64,000 nt of DNA from Dallia pectoralis (Eukaryota; Chordata; Actinopteri; Esociformes; Umbridae). Location of the stretch: positions 12,284,663 to 12,348,662 of the forward strand of contig CM055753.1 in assembly GCA_029465975.1 (NCBI GenBank), in the 5' to 3' direction. Under the pieces are notes generated by a model. It saw only the letters and a program-made list of their open reading frames with translations. It was not told where the DNA came from and did no database searches. A program made the position numbers and the translations under genes. Below, one piece after another: positions 23,701 through 37,300 of the stretch (the stretch's first letter is position 1; each line of letters starts with the position of its first letter).

Positions 23701-26700
23701 ACCTTTCCCCAACACCACCCACATACACACAGATATGAACGGACACTAACACACAGAGATGGACAGGAACTAACACACACACACGCACGCAGATCCAGTA
23801 ATGTCAATAAAGCAGAACTAATAAACTGCATGGTCATCTTCTACAAGCTATACTATCCAAACTGTAAGTCTCACAGTTTAAATAATTCCACAATGGAAAT
23901 CCTTAAAGCCAGACCAAATGGTGTGACCAGGCGTGACCAAATATAGTCCAGTATCCTCTGTAGCTAGCATGACCAGATATAGTCCAGTATCGTCACGTGA
24001 ACACCCATGAGGTGGTCAGATCAGTGCTCTGCAGCTAGCATGACCAGATATAGTCCAGTATCGTCACGTGAACACCCATGAGGTCAGATCAGTGCTCTGT
24101 AGCTAGCATGACCAGATATAGCCTAGCGTTGTCCGAGGCAGGAAGTGGAAATGGCCCTGAGGTTTTCATCTCTGCAACCAAAATTAAGTTCAAGGATACC
24201 TTCATCAACATGACCCAATATGTCATAGTTATACAGAATCCTGAGTCTATGCAGGGTCGATGCAGGGTTCAACCAAAATTGTGCAACACCAACAAAGATA
24301 ATTTATTTCTACATGACTTCTTTTGCCAGTTGTGAAATGATTTTCAAAAACCCTGCATGGCCGAATTACAGGAGCATGATTTCTAGATAACCAGAATTTT
24401 GCAACACTAATGCAAACATCCCTTGTTTTGACACACTTGATAACATGGCAAAGGCATATAAATACCTAAAGAATGTTTAACAGATATCACAGAAGCCTGA
24501 CTAGAGCATAACAGACAAGATGAATCGGGCTCTTTTGCTTGTTATCTCTCTGGTAATGACTCAACACCCATCATGTTTTGTAAGGACCACGGAGGTAAAA
24601 ACTCCAGAAGAAGGAGTCAAAATGACCTGGAAGCATCTTGATGAGCAAAAACACAGGGATTTTTTGTTGCCCGAAGCTGCAAGGAACTTCGCGACCAATA
24701 TAGTCAGTCCGAGGACGGGCTGTACTACCTGATCACGGACACGGGGGTGGTCTACCAGACCTTCTGCGACATGACCACAGCCGGCGGCGGCTGGACTCTA
24801 GTGGCGAGCGTGCACGAGAACAACATATACGGCAAGTGCACCGTGGGCGACCGTTGGACAAGCCAGCAGGGGAACAACCCCAAACGGCCACAGGGCGAAG
24901 GCAACTGGGTCAACACCAACACCTTCGGCACCGCGGAGGCCGCCACGGCAGACGACTTTAAGAACCCCGGCTACTACGACATCCAGGCGGAGGACATGTC
25001 GGTGTGGCACGTGCCCAACGACACTCCTATGAAGCAATGGAGCACTGCCTCCATCATGCGATACCACACGGAGACGCGCTTCCTCAGCCTTCAAGGCGGA
25101 AATCTGCAGCAGCTCTTCCTGCGCTTCCCGGTATAGTACAACGCTGGTGCCCCCCTGGTCGATAACGGACCCTCCACCCCTGTGGTGTATGACCTCGGCA
25201 ACCAGTATTCCAGCACAATGTTCTACGGCCCGGCCACCAGACGGGAGACAGAGGGAGGCTTTCTGAGCTTCAGAGCCATTAACGCAGAGCGGGCCTCTAC
25301 AGCCATCTGCTCCGGAGTCAAGCCCAAAGGGGGACAGGTGGACGCTTACTGCGTGGGTGGGGGGATATTTCCCTGAGGGAAATCCGAACCAGTGTGGGGA
25401 CTTTGTGTCCTTCGCCTGGAATGGTTACGGGACTCATGTCGGCTGGAGTGCAGCCAAGGAGATGCTCGAGTCGGCTGTGCTGCTCTTTTACCGCTAGAGC
25501 ACCGGCACCAAACGTTTGACTGATTGGTTAATTGATTGGTTAATTGGTCGGTTAATTGATTGGTTGTCGTGCAGTTTAGTTGATAGGGTATAACGTCAGA
25601 AGTGTCTGATAAATGACATGTATTACATAGTCTAATAATTCAATTACTATAAATCTACAGAATGTACTGTACATGTTGTTCTGATAATATAATTATTAAA
25701 TGCATGTAACTGTGGCAAAACATGTTGTCAATTAATGGTCATCAATCACCTATTAAAACTATTAAAGCCCTAATGGCATCAATTATGTTTGGGGATGACG
25801 GCTGTTGTGTTGGGGGGATGAGGGTGGTTCTGTTAGGGGATGAGGTCTGTTGTGTTGCGGGATGAGGGTAGTTCATTAGGGGATGAGGTCTGTTGTGTTG
25901 GGGGGATGAGGGCTGTTGTGTTGGGGGGATGAGGGTGGTTCTGTTAGGGGATGAGGGCTGTTGTGCTGGGGGGATGAGGGTGGTTCATTAGGGGATGAGG
26001 GCTGTTGTGCTGGGGGATGAGGGCTGTTATGTTGGGGGATGAGGGTGGTTCATTAGGGGATGAGGGCTGTTGTTAAATTAGAACCATGCAAATCTACAGT
26101 TAGTACAGAATCAGGTAAAACTAGAAACACAACCACTCAAAAGCAAACAAACAACTAGATAGGTTACAATTCCTGCTGTAATTGTGATGTGTGCTTACGG
26201 CCACCCGTAGTCGTATATTCAAAATAGGCAAACAACTAACATGAATGCAAAAACAATCAGAGTACCTTATAAAGCATTCACATATAGCACTGGAGGTATT
26301 TTATACATCATATTAATTTGGAAGTTAGAACCTAAACAATTACCTGTTACTTATTGGGGCACTACCTACAAAATATATTTTTTTCTCCAAATCTACCCAG
26401 TGCTAGTTTCATGTTTTAAGTTTCAAGTTCATTGTCATATGTACAGGATATGCAAGTAATAAGTACAATGAAAATATTTCTGTAGCTGAGATATCTAGAA
26501 CAGTGCTGTGTTAATAATCATATAGATACAGATATGAGTAAAAAAAGATAAGATGTTTGAGTTAAATCTACCCAGTGAGACAGCATATACACACAGTAGT
26601 GGCTAGCTAGTTAGCTAGCGCACTAACAATAGTTGTTTAAATACAATCTACCCAGTAATGGACCCTACACATTCAAGAGTAGCTAGCTAGCGCGCTAACA

Positions 26701-29700
26701 TGCTAGTGTTAGTTGTTTGAGTGTGAGCCTACACATTCAAGAGTAGCTAGCTAGCGCGCTAACATGCTAACATTAGTTGTTTGAGGATGAGCCTACACAT
26801 ACAGCAGGTGTTAACTGACACGCTAGCATTGGATGTTTTGAGTGTAAACTGCCCAGCAGTAGCTAAATGGTATGTGTGGCTGTTGCCTGGCAACCATGTC
26901 TGTGTCAGTTGAATAGATACCAGCTATATTATCCAAACTATAGGTCAGGCCGACATTTTAAAATATAATATGTATCTGTAATCTCAAAAATGTAGGCGCT
27001 ATCACAGTTTACAAACAGCCATAAAAACACTAACTGACCCATTCATCATTTGTGAGGGTATATGAATGTGTCATTAGCCTGGTGGTTTGTTCACGTCCTA
27101 AATGTCACCCAGCCCCTTTACTCCAGTCCAGTTAGTTCTCACTTCCTTTAGGCAGGGACCATTACAGAGTCCTAGGGAACACATTACACCAAATCAATAG
27201 GACCCCATTTGGGACAGTGAGGGTACTTGCCTCTCTTGGCGGGTCTGCTCAGCTGTGGTCTCCATGGCACACTCCAGCGAGCTCTGCAGCGAATAAAGCT
27301 GATTGGTTGTCTCCTTCAACAGGAAGCGTGTCACAAACTGCTCCAGGTGAGTAGCTTCCTGGTAGTCCTACAGAATAAGAACGGAACCATAGTGATAGCT
27401 AGAAGACTGAAATTGAAAAGGAGTGAAACCATAGATCAGCAGCAGGAAAACGGTGGAGTGCCTACTCCGGGCCTACTCCGGGTAGGGAATGAGTCCTTAC
27501 TCCAAGTGAAGGAGTTCAAGTACCTCGGGGTCTTGTTCGCGAGTGAGGGAACAATGGAGCGGGAGATTGGTCGGAGGATCGGAGCAGCGGGGGCGGTGTT
27601 GCATTCGCGACACCGCACCGTTGTGACGAAAAGAGAGCTGAGCCGAAAGGCAAAGCTCTCGATCTACCGGTCAATCTTTGTTCCTACCCTCACCTATGGT
27701 CATGAAAGCTGGGTCATGACCGAAAGAACGAGATCGCGGGTACAAGCGGCCGAAATGGGTTTTCTCAGAAAGGTGGCTGGCCTCTCCCTTAGGGATAGGG
27801 TGAGAAGCTCAGTCATCCGAGAGGAACTCGGAGTAGAGCCGCTGCTCCTTTGCATAGAAAGGAGCCAGTTGAGGTGGTTCGGGCATCTTGTACGAATGCC
27901 ACCTGGGCGTCTCCCTAGAGAGGTGTTCCAGGCACGTCCAGCTGGGAGGAGACCTCGGGGAAGACCCAGGACTAGGTGGAGAGATTATAACACCTCGGGA
28001 TTCCCCAGTCAGAGCTGGCTAATGTTGCCCGGGAAAGGGAAGTTTGGGGTCCCCTGCTAGAGCTGCTACCCCCGCGACCCGACCCCGGATAAGCGGTTGA
28101 AGATGAGATGAGATGATGAAACCATAGATATAGCTCAAGGTCTGAAACGTTGAAGAATGCAACGATAGAGATAGCTAGATGTCAGAACTGTAGAAGAATG
28201 AACCCCTAGAGATAGCTAGAGGTCTGAACTGTAGAAGAATGAACCCCTAGAGATAGCTAGAGGTCTGAACTGTAGAAGAATGAACCCCTAGAGATAGCTA
28301 GAGGTCTGAACTGTAGAAGAATGAACCCCTAGAGATAGCTAGAGGTCTGAACTGGAGAAGAATGAACCCCTAGAGATAGCTAGAGGTCTGAACTGGAGAA
28401 GAATGAACCCCTAGAGATAGCTAGAGGTCTGAACTGGAGAAGAATGAACCCCTAGAGATAGCTAGAGGTCTGAACTGGAGAAAAATTAAACCATAGAGAT
28501 AGCTTGAGGTCTGAACTGGAGAAAAAATTTAACCATAGAGATAGCAAGAGGTCTGAACTGGAGAAAAAACGAAACCATAGAGATAGCTCGAGGTCTGAAA
28601 TGGAGAAGAATTAAACCATAGATATAACTCGAGGTCTGAACTGTAGAAGAATGGAACCATAGATATAGCTAGATGTCTGAACTGTAGAAGAATGAACCCC
28701 TAGAGATAGCTAGAGGTCTGAACTGTAGAAGAATGAACCCCTAGAGATAGCTAGAGGTCTGAACTGGAGAAGAATGAAACCCTAGAGATAGCTAGAGGTC
28801 TGAACTGGAGAAGAATGAACCCCTAGAGATAGCTGGAGGTCTGAACTGGAGAAGAATGGAACCATAGATATAGCTAGAGGACTGAACTGTAGAATAATTG
28901 AACCATAGATATAGCTAGAGGACTGATTTGTAGAAGAATGCAACCATAGATATAGCTAGAGGACTGAACTGTAGAAGAATGCAACCATAGATATAGCTAG
29001 AGGACTGAACTGAAGATACAGCAAAACCATTGAGATAATATAATCATTTTAATAATAATGACCCTTGAGAAAACATGTTCATACATTGAAATCTGTTATA
29101 ACAGTACTTATATCGACTTAAAATGTCTTTCCATCTTTGAGTGAAATGAACCCTTTAATTATGTAATGAACCTGAGACTACAGACAGCCTTTTTGCGAAA
29201 TAGATGCTATATTTTTAAGAACAGCAGGAAATAAACATTTTGTAGTGCAGTCACGGTTGCCCAAAGGGGGGGGAAACATGTCAATACCTAATAAAAACAC
29301 AATCTTAAAAGTCAATGATTGCAAAGACTAAATAATGTGGTGAAAAAAACTGCAGCAAAGAAAACAGGCAAAATGTGGTTGGTTTTGAAGCAGATTAACA
29401 AACATGGCCCTTAGGTGGAGAGTGAATGCTCATTCATGTCAGAATGTGCTGTTTCAAAGTGGAGAGACTGATCGCTTCCCTGTTCATCTTTGTGTCGAGT
29501 GGGTAGACGTGTCGGGGTTGATGTGTCTGGGTGCCGAATGCGTAAGGAATATGCTGTACAACGCTAAACATATTGCTATAGGACCAGAGAAGGCCAGGTG
29601 AGGTTGAACACATTAGAAGGGCTTTAACTTAAACCTTTAGTCAGACATTCAAACACATTTATAATGTCTTCTGCATCTCCAGAGGAGTTAACACACACAC

Positions 29701-31307
29701 ACAAACACTTCTGTCTCCTTCACACATGCACACACACACACACTTCTGTCTCCTTCACACACGCACACACACTTCTGTCTCCTTCACACACACTCACACA
29801 CACACACACACCTCCCTCTACACACACACTTCTATCTACTTCACACACACACACACACCTCCCTCTACACACACACTTATGTCACCTTCACACACACACA
29901 CCTCCCTCTACACACACACTTCTGTCTCCTTCACACACACACACCTCCCTCTACACACACACTTATGTCTCCTTCACACACACACACCTCCCTCTACACA
30001 CACACTTCTGTCTCCTTCACACACACACACCTCCTTCTGCACACACACTCCACTCCAGTTTCGTGGTATTTCAGTCTTTCTTCCATGAGTGAGTCATCCT
30101 GGATGTGTGATGGCGCACAATAAACTCACCATTGGAGGACATAAATTATCCCTTTCACCCCGAGTGGTATCTTCATTTTATTCCAGGACCCTTATTGTGG
30201 AGGCCATCCTGTAATATGTTCACATTGCTATCATCTGTCTCCAGCACTCTGTTCGGTTCCCAACGTCATTCACCTTAGTCTTACGCTTATTAGTTGTCAT
30301 TTAATTGAAAAATCAATGATGTGTTTTTAGTTGAGACATTGATTCCACGTGTGTTGTGTTTAGATGTTGATCCTATTTGGTTTGTGTTTAGATGTTGATC
30401 CTATGTGGTTTGTGTTTAGATGTTGATCCTATGTGGTTTGTGTTTAGATGTTGATCCTATGTGGTTTGTGTTTAGATGTTGATCCTATGTGGTTTGTGTT
30501 TAGATGTTGATCTTATGTGGTTTGTGTTTAGATGTTGATCTTATGTGGTTTGTGTTTAGATGTTGATCTTATGTGGTTTGTGTTTAAATGTTGATCTTAT
30601 GTGGTTTGTGTTTAAATGTTGATCTTATATGGTTTCCATTGAGACATTGATATTAGTTGGTCAGTGCGTATTAAACCAGATATATTTATAATTAAATTAA
30701 TTTGTGAGATTGATAAAGGCGAAGTCTTACAGCGCTACCAAACACCAGTTTATGTTGCTGAAACTATTGCTTTACAGGGGAAACAGAATTAATTACATTT
30801 GTTATAAGTTGCGTTTTTATAACCTTTTATTATTACTCCTCCAAATGAACCTGTGACGGCTGACTGACCTTTTTAGTTTTATCCATAGCTTTTAGTATTG
30901 TCATGTTCAGGTCCTCTAAGGCTGCCAGGACGTTCTCATATTGCCCAAGATGCTCGGAGAAATACTCTGAAACACACACACACACACACACACACAGAAG
31001 ATATTTCATTAACTCAAAGAGTTCACCCCACAGTCCGGATGTTTCCAGCGCCATCGTCAACCAACTGAGTCACACATAGAACCCAGATGTATTTTTAGAA
31101 ATGATCTAGAATACGGGGTTGACAAGAACCTCAGGTGTTTTGTGTGCTTGTTCAACGTTTCACATGGTGCGCTACATGAGTGTGTAAGACTACTCTACCA
31201 TGTGTTTTATGCTCTATATGTGTGTGTGCGTGTGTGTGTGTGTGCACGTGTGTGTGTGTGTGTGTGTGTGTGCGTGTGTGTGCGCGTGTGTGCGTGTGCG
31301 CGTGTGC

Positions 31308-31372
<65 letters not shown>

Positions 31373-34300
31373 TGTGCGGGTGTGTGTGTGTGCATGAGTG
31401 CGTGTGCATGTGTGTGCGTGTGTGCGTGCGTGTGTGTGTGTGGGAGGCTGGCAGTGTGTCACCTTCTGTAGTCGGCAGCGCTTTGACGATTAATTTTGTT
31501 TTCTAAGTACATTTTACTTTGGCAAATGACCATCTTACTCACCGCAGAGCTCATCTGTGTCCACATTGCTGGAAGACAAATAACATAAGAGGTCATTATT
31601 CCAATGGCAACAATCAAAAGGTTTCGGGTCTGAAATGTTGTCAACACGGACATATTGAAACCGTCTTCATTGCACCGTATGACCATAGAACGAGATGTTT
31701 AAGCAATAAGGTCTGAGGAGGTGCGTTATACGGCCAATATACCATGGTGAAGAGCTGCTCCTAGGCACAACACAACGCTGAGTGCCTGGATACACCCTTT
31801 AAGCATGTAATGTTGGCCAAACATCACAAACTCCTGTTGGGACTTACTGACGTTTTGAACTGGTCACCCAGATGAAAGTGTTTTTTTCTTGCAACAGCTG
31901 TGACGTTTGGTGTGATGTCACAATCAGCCCTGGTTTCCATAGCGCTGTGTACCACTCCCACAGCATCATCAGGGTTCAACAGAGACACAGGCAGGCAGGA
32001 GTTGTTGTTTCGTTGTCCAACCTGCTGATTCCAGCTTTGACACATGTCACAAGTTTACAGACCCCAGGTCAGTCTCTGCCGGCACCGCCTGGGTAGCTGC
32101 TGCTATGGAAAACAGGATGTCATGAGTGACGTGGAAACGTACAGCTATAGAGATAGATGGAGGCAGACGAACTGGCCCACACTCCCGAGATCAGCAGGCG
32201 TGTTATAAATATCAACCGCCCTGGGAGGCAGTCTGACACCACAGGCTTCATCTGTTCAGCTCATATCAAAATACAATATGTCTCCATATTTCTCTCTGGG
32301 TAATTCTCAGTAATTCTGTGTTCATTTTACAGACGTTCGTCATTTCTCTTAACGTGGCCCGTATTGAGAGCTAATTACAAACGCTGCATTGTTTCAGTAC
32401 CAATATTACTTTACAATAACGGTTTTGTGGGGTCTTCCTGCTCCAGACGTGGGGGGGGGGTTTGCGTGTGTACGATCTCTTCAACACGGTTGTTATCATG
32501 ATCAAGGCCTCGTCTGGGCCTCGTCTGGGCCTCGTCTGGGCCTCGCCTGGGCTTCGTCTGGGCCTCGTCTGGGCCTCGTCTGGGCCTCGTCTGGGCCTCG
32601 CCTGGGCCTCGTCTGGGCCTCGTCTGGGCCTCGCCTGGGCCTCGCCTGGGCCTCGCCTGGGCCTCGTCTGGGCCTCGTCTGGGCCTCGCCTGGGCCTCGT
32701 CTGGGCCTCGCCTGGGCTTCATCTGGGCCTCGTCTGGGCCTCGTCTGGGCCTCGTGTTGAAAAATACCACACTGGTGGTCAGAACGTAGAATGTGAGATC
32801 TCATTTTTTAGTTCCAGTCCGGTTGGCCAGCTGTCCAGTGGTCTCTCGCCATCCCTCTCTGTGACTCCGGCCAAAATTATCGTGCAGAATTACCAGGTGA
32901 ATAAAAACACTTCCAGTAGATGAAAATTAGATTCCAGGTTCCAGCTGCCCAGATTTACAAAATATACATCTCCTTGGCCGAACAATTTGACCTGAGGGCA
33001 GGAATATGAGCACACACACATCAACATTACACAGATTAGCGTCGTTTCGCCCTCGCCTCATCCGTTTGGCCCTTCCCCAGAGGATTTCCTCTCATCTCTT
33101 CATGGGAAAGAGGAAATGAAAACATAACAGTTTAATCTGCACAGCAACCTAAATTAAAATTCTGGTTTATTTGTGATTCACACTTCCACGGACCCACGTC
33201 AAGTTAGGAGGAGGGAGACCAGGAGTTACATACGATTGGAGGAACAAATGTTCCAATAGTGTCCCTGGGAAGTAATTACCCCCCTGCTGTGGCTGTTGGA
33301 GATTGTTGTCACATGTGTCTTCACACTCCAGTCTTCATCCCAGAACACCAACTTCCATCTCCATTACACAGCACAGAGGGGGTGTACAGGAAGTAGGTGT
33401 CGCACAGAGGGGGTGTACAGGAAGTAGGTGTCGCACAGAGGGGGTGTACAGGAAGTAGCTGTCGCAAAGAGGGGATGTACAGGAAGTAGGTGTCGCACAG
33501 AGGGGGTGTACAGGAAGTAGGTGTCGCACAGGGGGGATGTACTGGAAGTAGGTGTCGCACAGAGGGGATGTACAGGAAGTAGGTGTCGCACAAAGGGGAT
33601 GTACAGGAAGTAGGTGTCGCACAGAGGGGATGTACAGGAAGTAGGTGTCGCACAGAGGGGGTGTACAGGAAGTAGGTGTCGCACAGAGGGGGTTTACAGG
33701 AAGTGTCGCACCGAACTATATATGGCAAAGCAATCTGGCTTGTGGGCTCAAGCCCTTCAAAACTTGTTTTACGAGTTACATTGAGATACAGTGAGAGCGA
33801 GATGGAAAGTGACGAAGAGGGGGAGAAAGTGACAGACGGAGAGATGGTGACAGTTCTCTGGTACCTACTCTGTATTGTGAGTGTCGATGGTGTGAAAGAG
33901 TTCCTTCAATTCATCTGATGTCAGAACGCCATCTTGGAAGTAGGCTCTGAACTCGTCGAATGACAGCTTCCCATCGTCTGAATCAGAGAAGTACAACAGG
34001 TGATGAAATACAATAGATTACCCTATATAGACACACACACACACACACACAACCTCCTAGCAGACTGACTTCACACTGTAAGCGTTTAAGGGAAATTAAA
34101 TTATTAAATTGTCAATGAGTAACCTTCTCAGTTTGCCTAAAAGCAGTTCAAATGTTCAGCTGTCATTTGGAAAGCTAAGGGAACGGTCAGTTGGCACTGG
34201 TGTTTCCATGACAACGCCAATAAGCATCAGCACCAGAGAGAGAGGGAGTTCTGCCAGCACACAGGACCTATTGAAGAACGTAAAGAAAGGACCTATTGAC

Positions 34301-37300
34301 CTCCTGGGAGGAGGTGGAGAAAAAATTGATGGAAAGAGAGACAGATGGTCTGTAAGTGATGAAGGGATAAGAGGAGAGGCAGTGGGTTGAGAGAGAGAGA
34401 TGGGGAGGAGGGAGAGAGAGATTGGGACGGGAGAGAGAGAGGGAGGGGGAGAGATGGGGACGGGAGAGAGATGGGGACGGGAGAGAGAGAGATGGGGAGG
34501 GGGAGAGAGAGAGTTGGGGAGGGGGAGAGAGAGGGCGAGGTGATGTGTGAACTCCTTGAAATCTTACCGTTTTTGTCTGCTCTTCGTAAGATCTAAAACA
34601 GGAGAAAGCAGAGGGAAGAGCTCTTATGACAATATGTTGCCGTGTGAGAAAGTTCTTCACCTGAACATGTTCAGACACACTGAGGTCCTGAATAATGAAT
34701 GGGTCAGATAACAGAGAACAGGGTGGCATTTGAGAACCAAAACAAGATGAAAGGACAGGCGACAAAAGCTGGATAAGCTTTGAAGGGCTGGTTGGTCCTG
34801 GAGCCAGCCAGCCAGACACAAAGCCAGTCCCTTTGAGTTCGACGTCACCTCCAGACAAACAGTCATTCACTAAATAGCCCGTTTTGAAACTGATCACGTT
34901 CTTACCAACTATTTAACTAAATATCAACTCTTTAACGGAGGAGCCCAGGATTGGGAGGTCCATCTTCAGATGTTTAACCCTTGCAGAGTTGACACATTAG
35001 CTCCCCTGTCACTAGTATGGAATAAAAAAGGAGAATTGTAACTAGAGTCAATAATGATTCCCTGAATCAGTCCTTTATTGTACAAGTATTAAGTGACACA
35101 GAGAGCAGCTCTTATCCAGCAGACTGGTTGTGTGTTCAGGCTATAACAGGTAACACAATTCAGGAGCCAAGAATCAATATTTCTAAGACTTTCACCCGGG
35201 AATTCCACTCAGGTCCTGGGGACCCGAAACACTCCTTCATTTCATCCACACCTGCTAATGAGAGAGTAACCCAGGGCTGAGATAACGAAGCAGCTGGAGA
35301 CCAGGTAAAGTTCAATATCATTGATCTAGACAGACATAAATGTTCCCGGACCGGGGGAAGTTTGATGAAATAAATAACACTGCTAACGCCTCCGTCGGAG
35401 CAATGTACAAGCAATTATTTTGGGCACTTTTTTAGGACACAAATCAAGTCTAGTCCCGGAGTTTGAACATAAAAGGTACATTACATCTCAACCCTGTGTT
35501 TTTTGTGCATCCGTGACAAGGATGAATATATTGTAGCCATATAGAAAGGCTTACACTAATCCTCTGGCAGGTCTACTTCTGGTTGACTGAGGACAGGTTG
35601 TCACGTACAACAACTACCTTGGAGCCATTAGTTAATGCCTTGCTCAAGGATGGAATGACACATTTCTCACCTTGGTATTGGAGTAACCTTTTTTGTTACT
35701 GGTTTGATGCTTTTACCACTAGGCTACCTATGTCAGTTCTGGTTGAGGAGATGTATTCTGCGTTTTAATTTCCGCTTTGTTCAGAAAACACACACACACA
35801 CAATGCTGTTTTGTATAATTTCTGCAACACGCATGACATGAGGAAAAACTAGAATTACGACACGTAGCAACCGATGATACCAAGTCACATTAGACTACCA
35901 CAGTAAAGACTGCCTCTGGCCCTTTCTTTAGCATCTCTGACATGTAGCAAACGATAATGACATAACAGTTTTATATCTGCCTCAGAATCAGAAGCCATAA
36001 GCCATGTATAGTCTGCCTGACACAGTGTTGTATTATAGCTCTATGGTTAATACATTTATACAGTGCTGTATTATAGCTCTATGGTTAATACATTTATACA
36101 GTGCTGTATTATAGCTCTATGGTTAATACATTTATACAGTGCTGTATTATAGCTCTATGGTTAATACATTTATACAGTGCTGTATTATAGCTCTATGGTT
36201 AATACATTTATACAGTGCTGTATTATAGCTCTATGGTTAATACATTTATACAGTGCTGTATTATAGCTCTATGGTTAATACATTTATACAGTGCTGTATT
36301 ATAGCTCTATGGTTAATACATTTATACAGTGCTGTATTATAGCTCTATGGTTAATACATTTATACAGTGCTGTATTATAGCTCTATGGTTAATACATTTA
36401 TACAGTGCTGTATTATAGCTCTATGGTTAATACATTTATACAGTGCTGTATTATAGCTCTATGGTTAATACATTTATACAGTGCTGTATTATAGCTCTAT
36501 GGTTAATACATTTATACAGTGCTGTATTATAGCTCTATGGTTAATACATGTATACAGTGCTGTATTATAGCTCTATGGTTAATACATTTATACAGTGCTG
36601 TATTATAGCTCTATGGTTAATACATTTATACAGTGCTGTATTATAGCTCTATGGTTAATACATTTATACAGTGCTGTATTATAGCTCTATGGTTAATACA
36701 TTTATACAGTGCTGTATTATAGCTCTATGGTTAATACATTTATACAGTGCTGTATTATAGCTCTATGGTTAATACATTTATACAGTGCTGTATTATAGCT
36801 CTATGGTTAATACATTTATACAGTGCTGTATTATAGCTCTATGGTTAATACATTTATACAGTGCTGTATTATAGCTCTATGGTTAATACATTTATACAGT
36901 GCTGATTAAAGCATCAATGTGTCTTTCATCATGAGAACGATATCATAATGATACATTTATCAAATAGACGTACGGCCACAATGGATGCAAGCTTAACGCA
37001 TTATTCAAAATATGTAAATAGTCTGCAAAAGATGTTAGACAGCAAGAGATTAAATTGTGAAAATCCTAGAGGGTCCCAGTGAAATCAGTAAAGCAAACTG
37101 AGTAATATCTCGTAATATGGCGGATAACAATACATCTGGTTGGTTGGTTGCATGGTCAGATTGAAATAATGACTTGGGGAAATGTGTTAGAATACCCTCC
37201 AGCCACCGGTCCGTTAGGGCTCAACTCAACTGTGGATAACCGGGAAAGAGAAGTTAAGGTCAGACGTTTAGTATCCAGAACCTGTTTCCTACAAAGTGCA

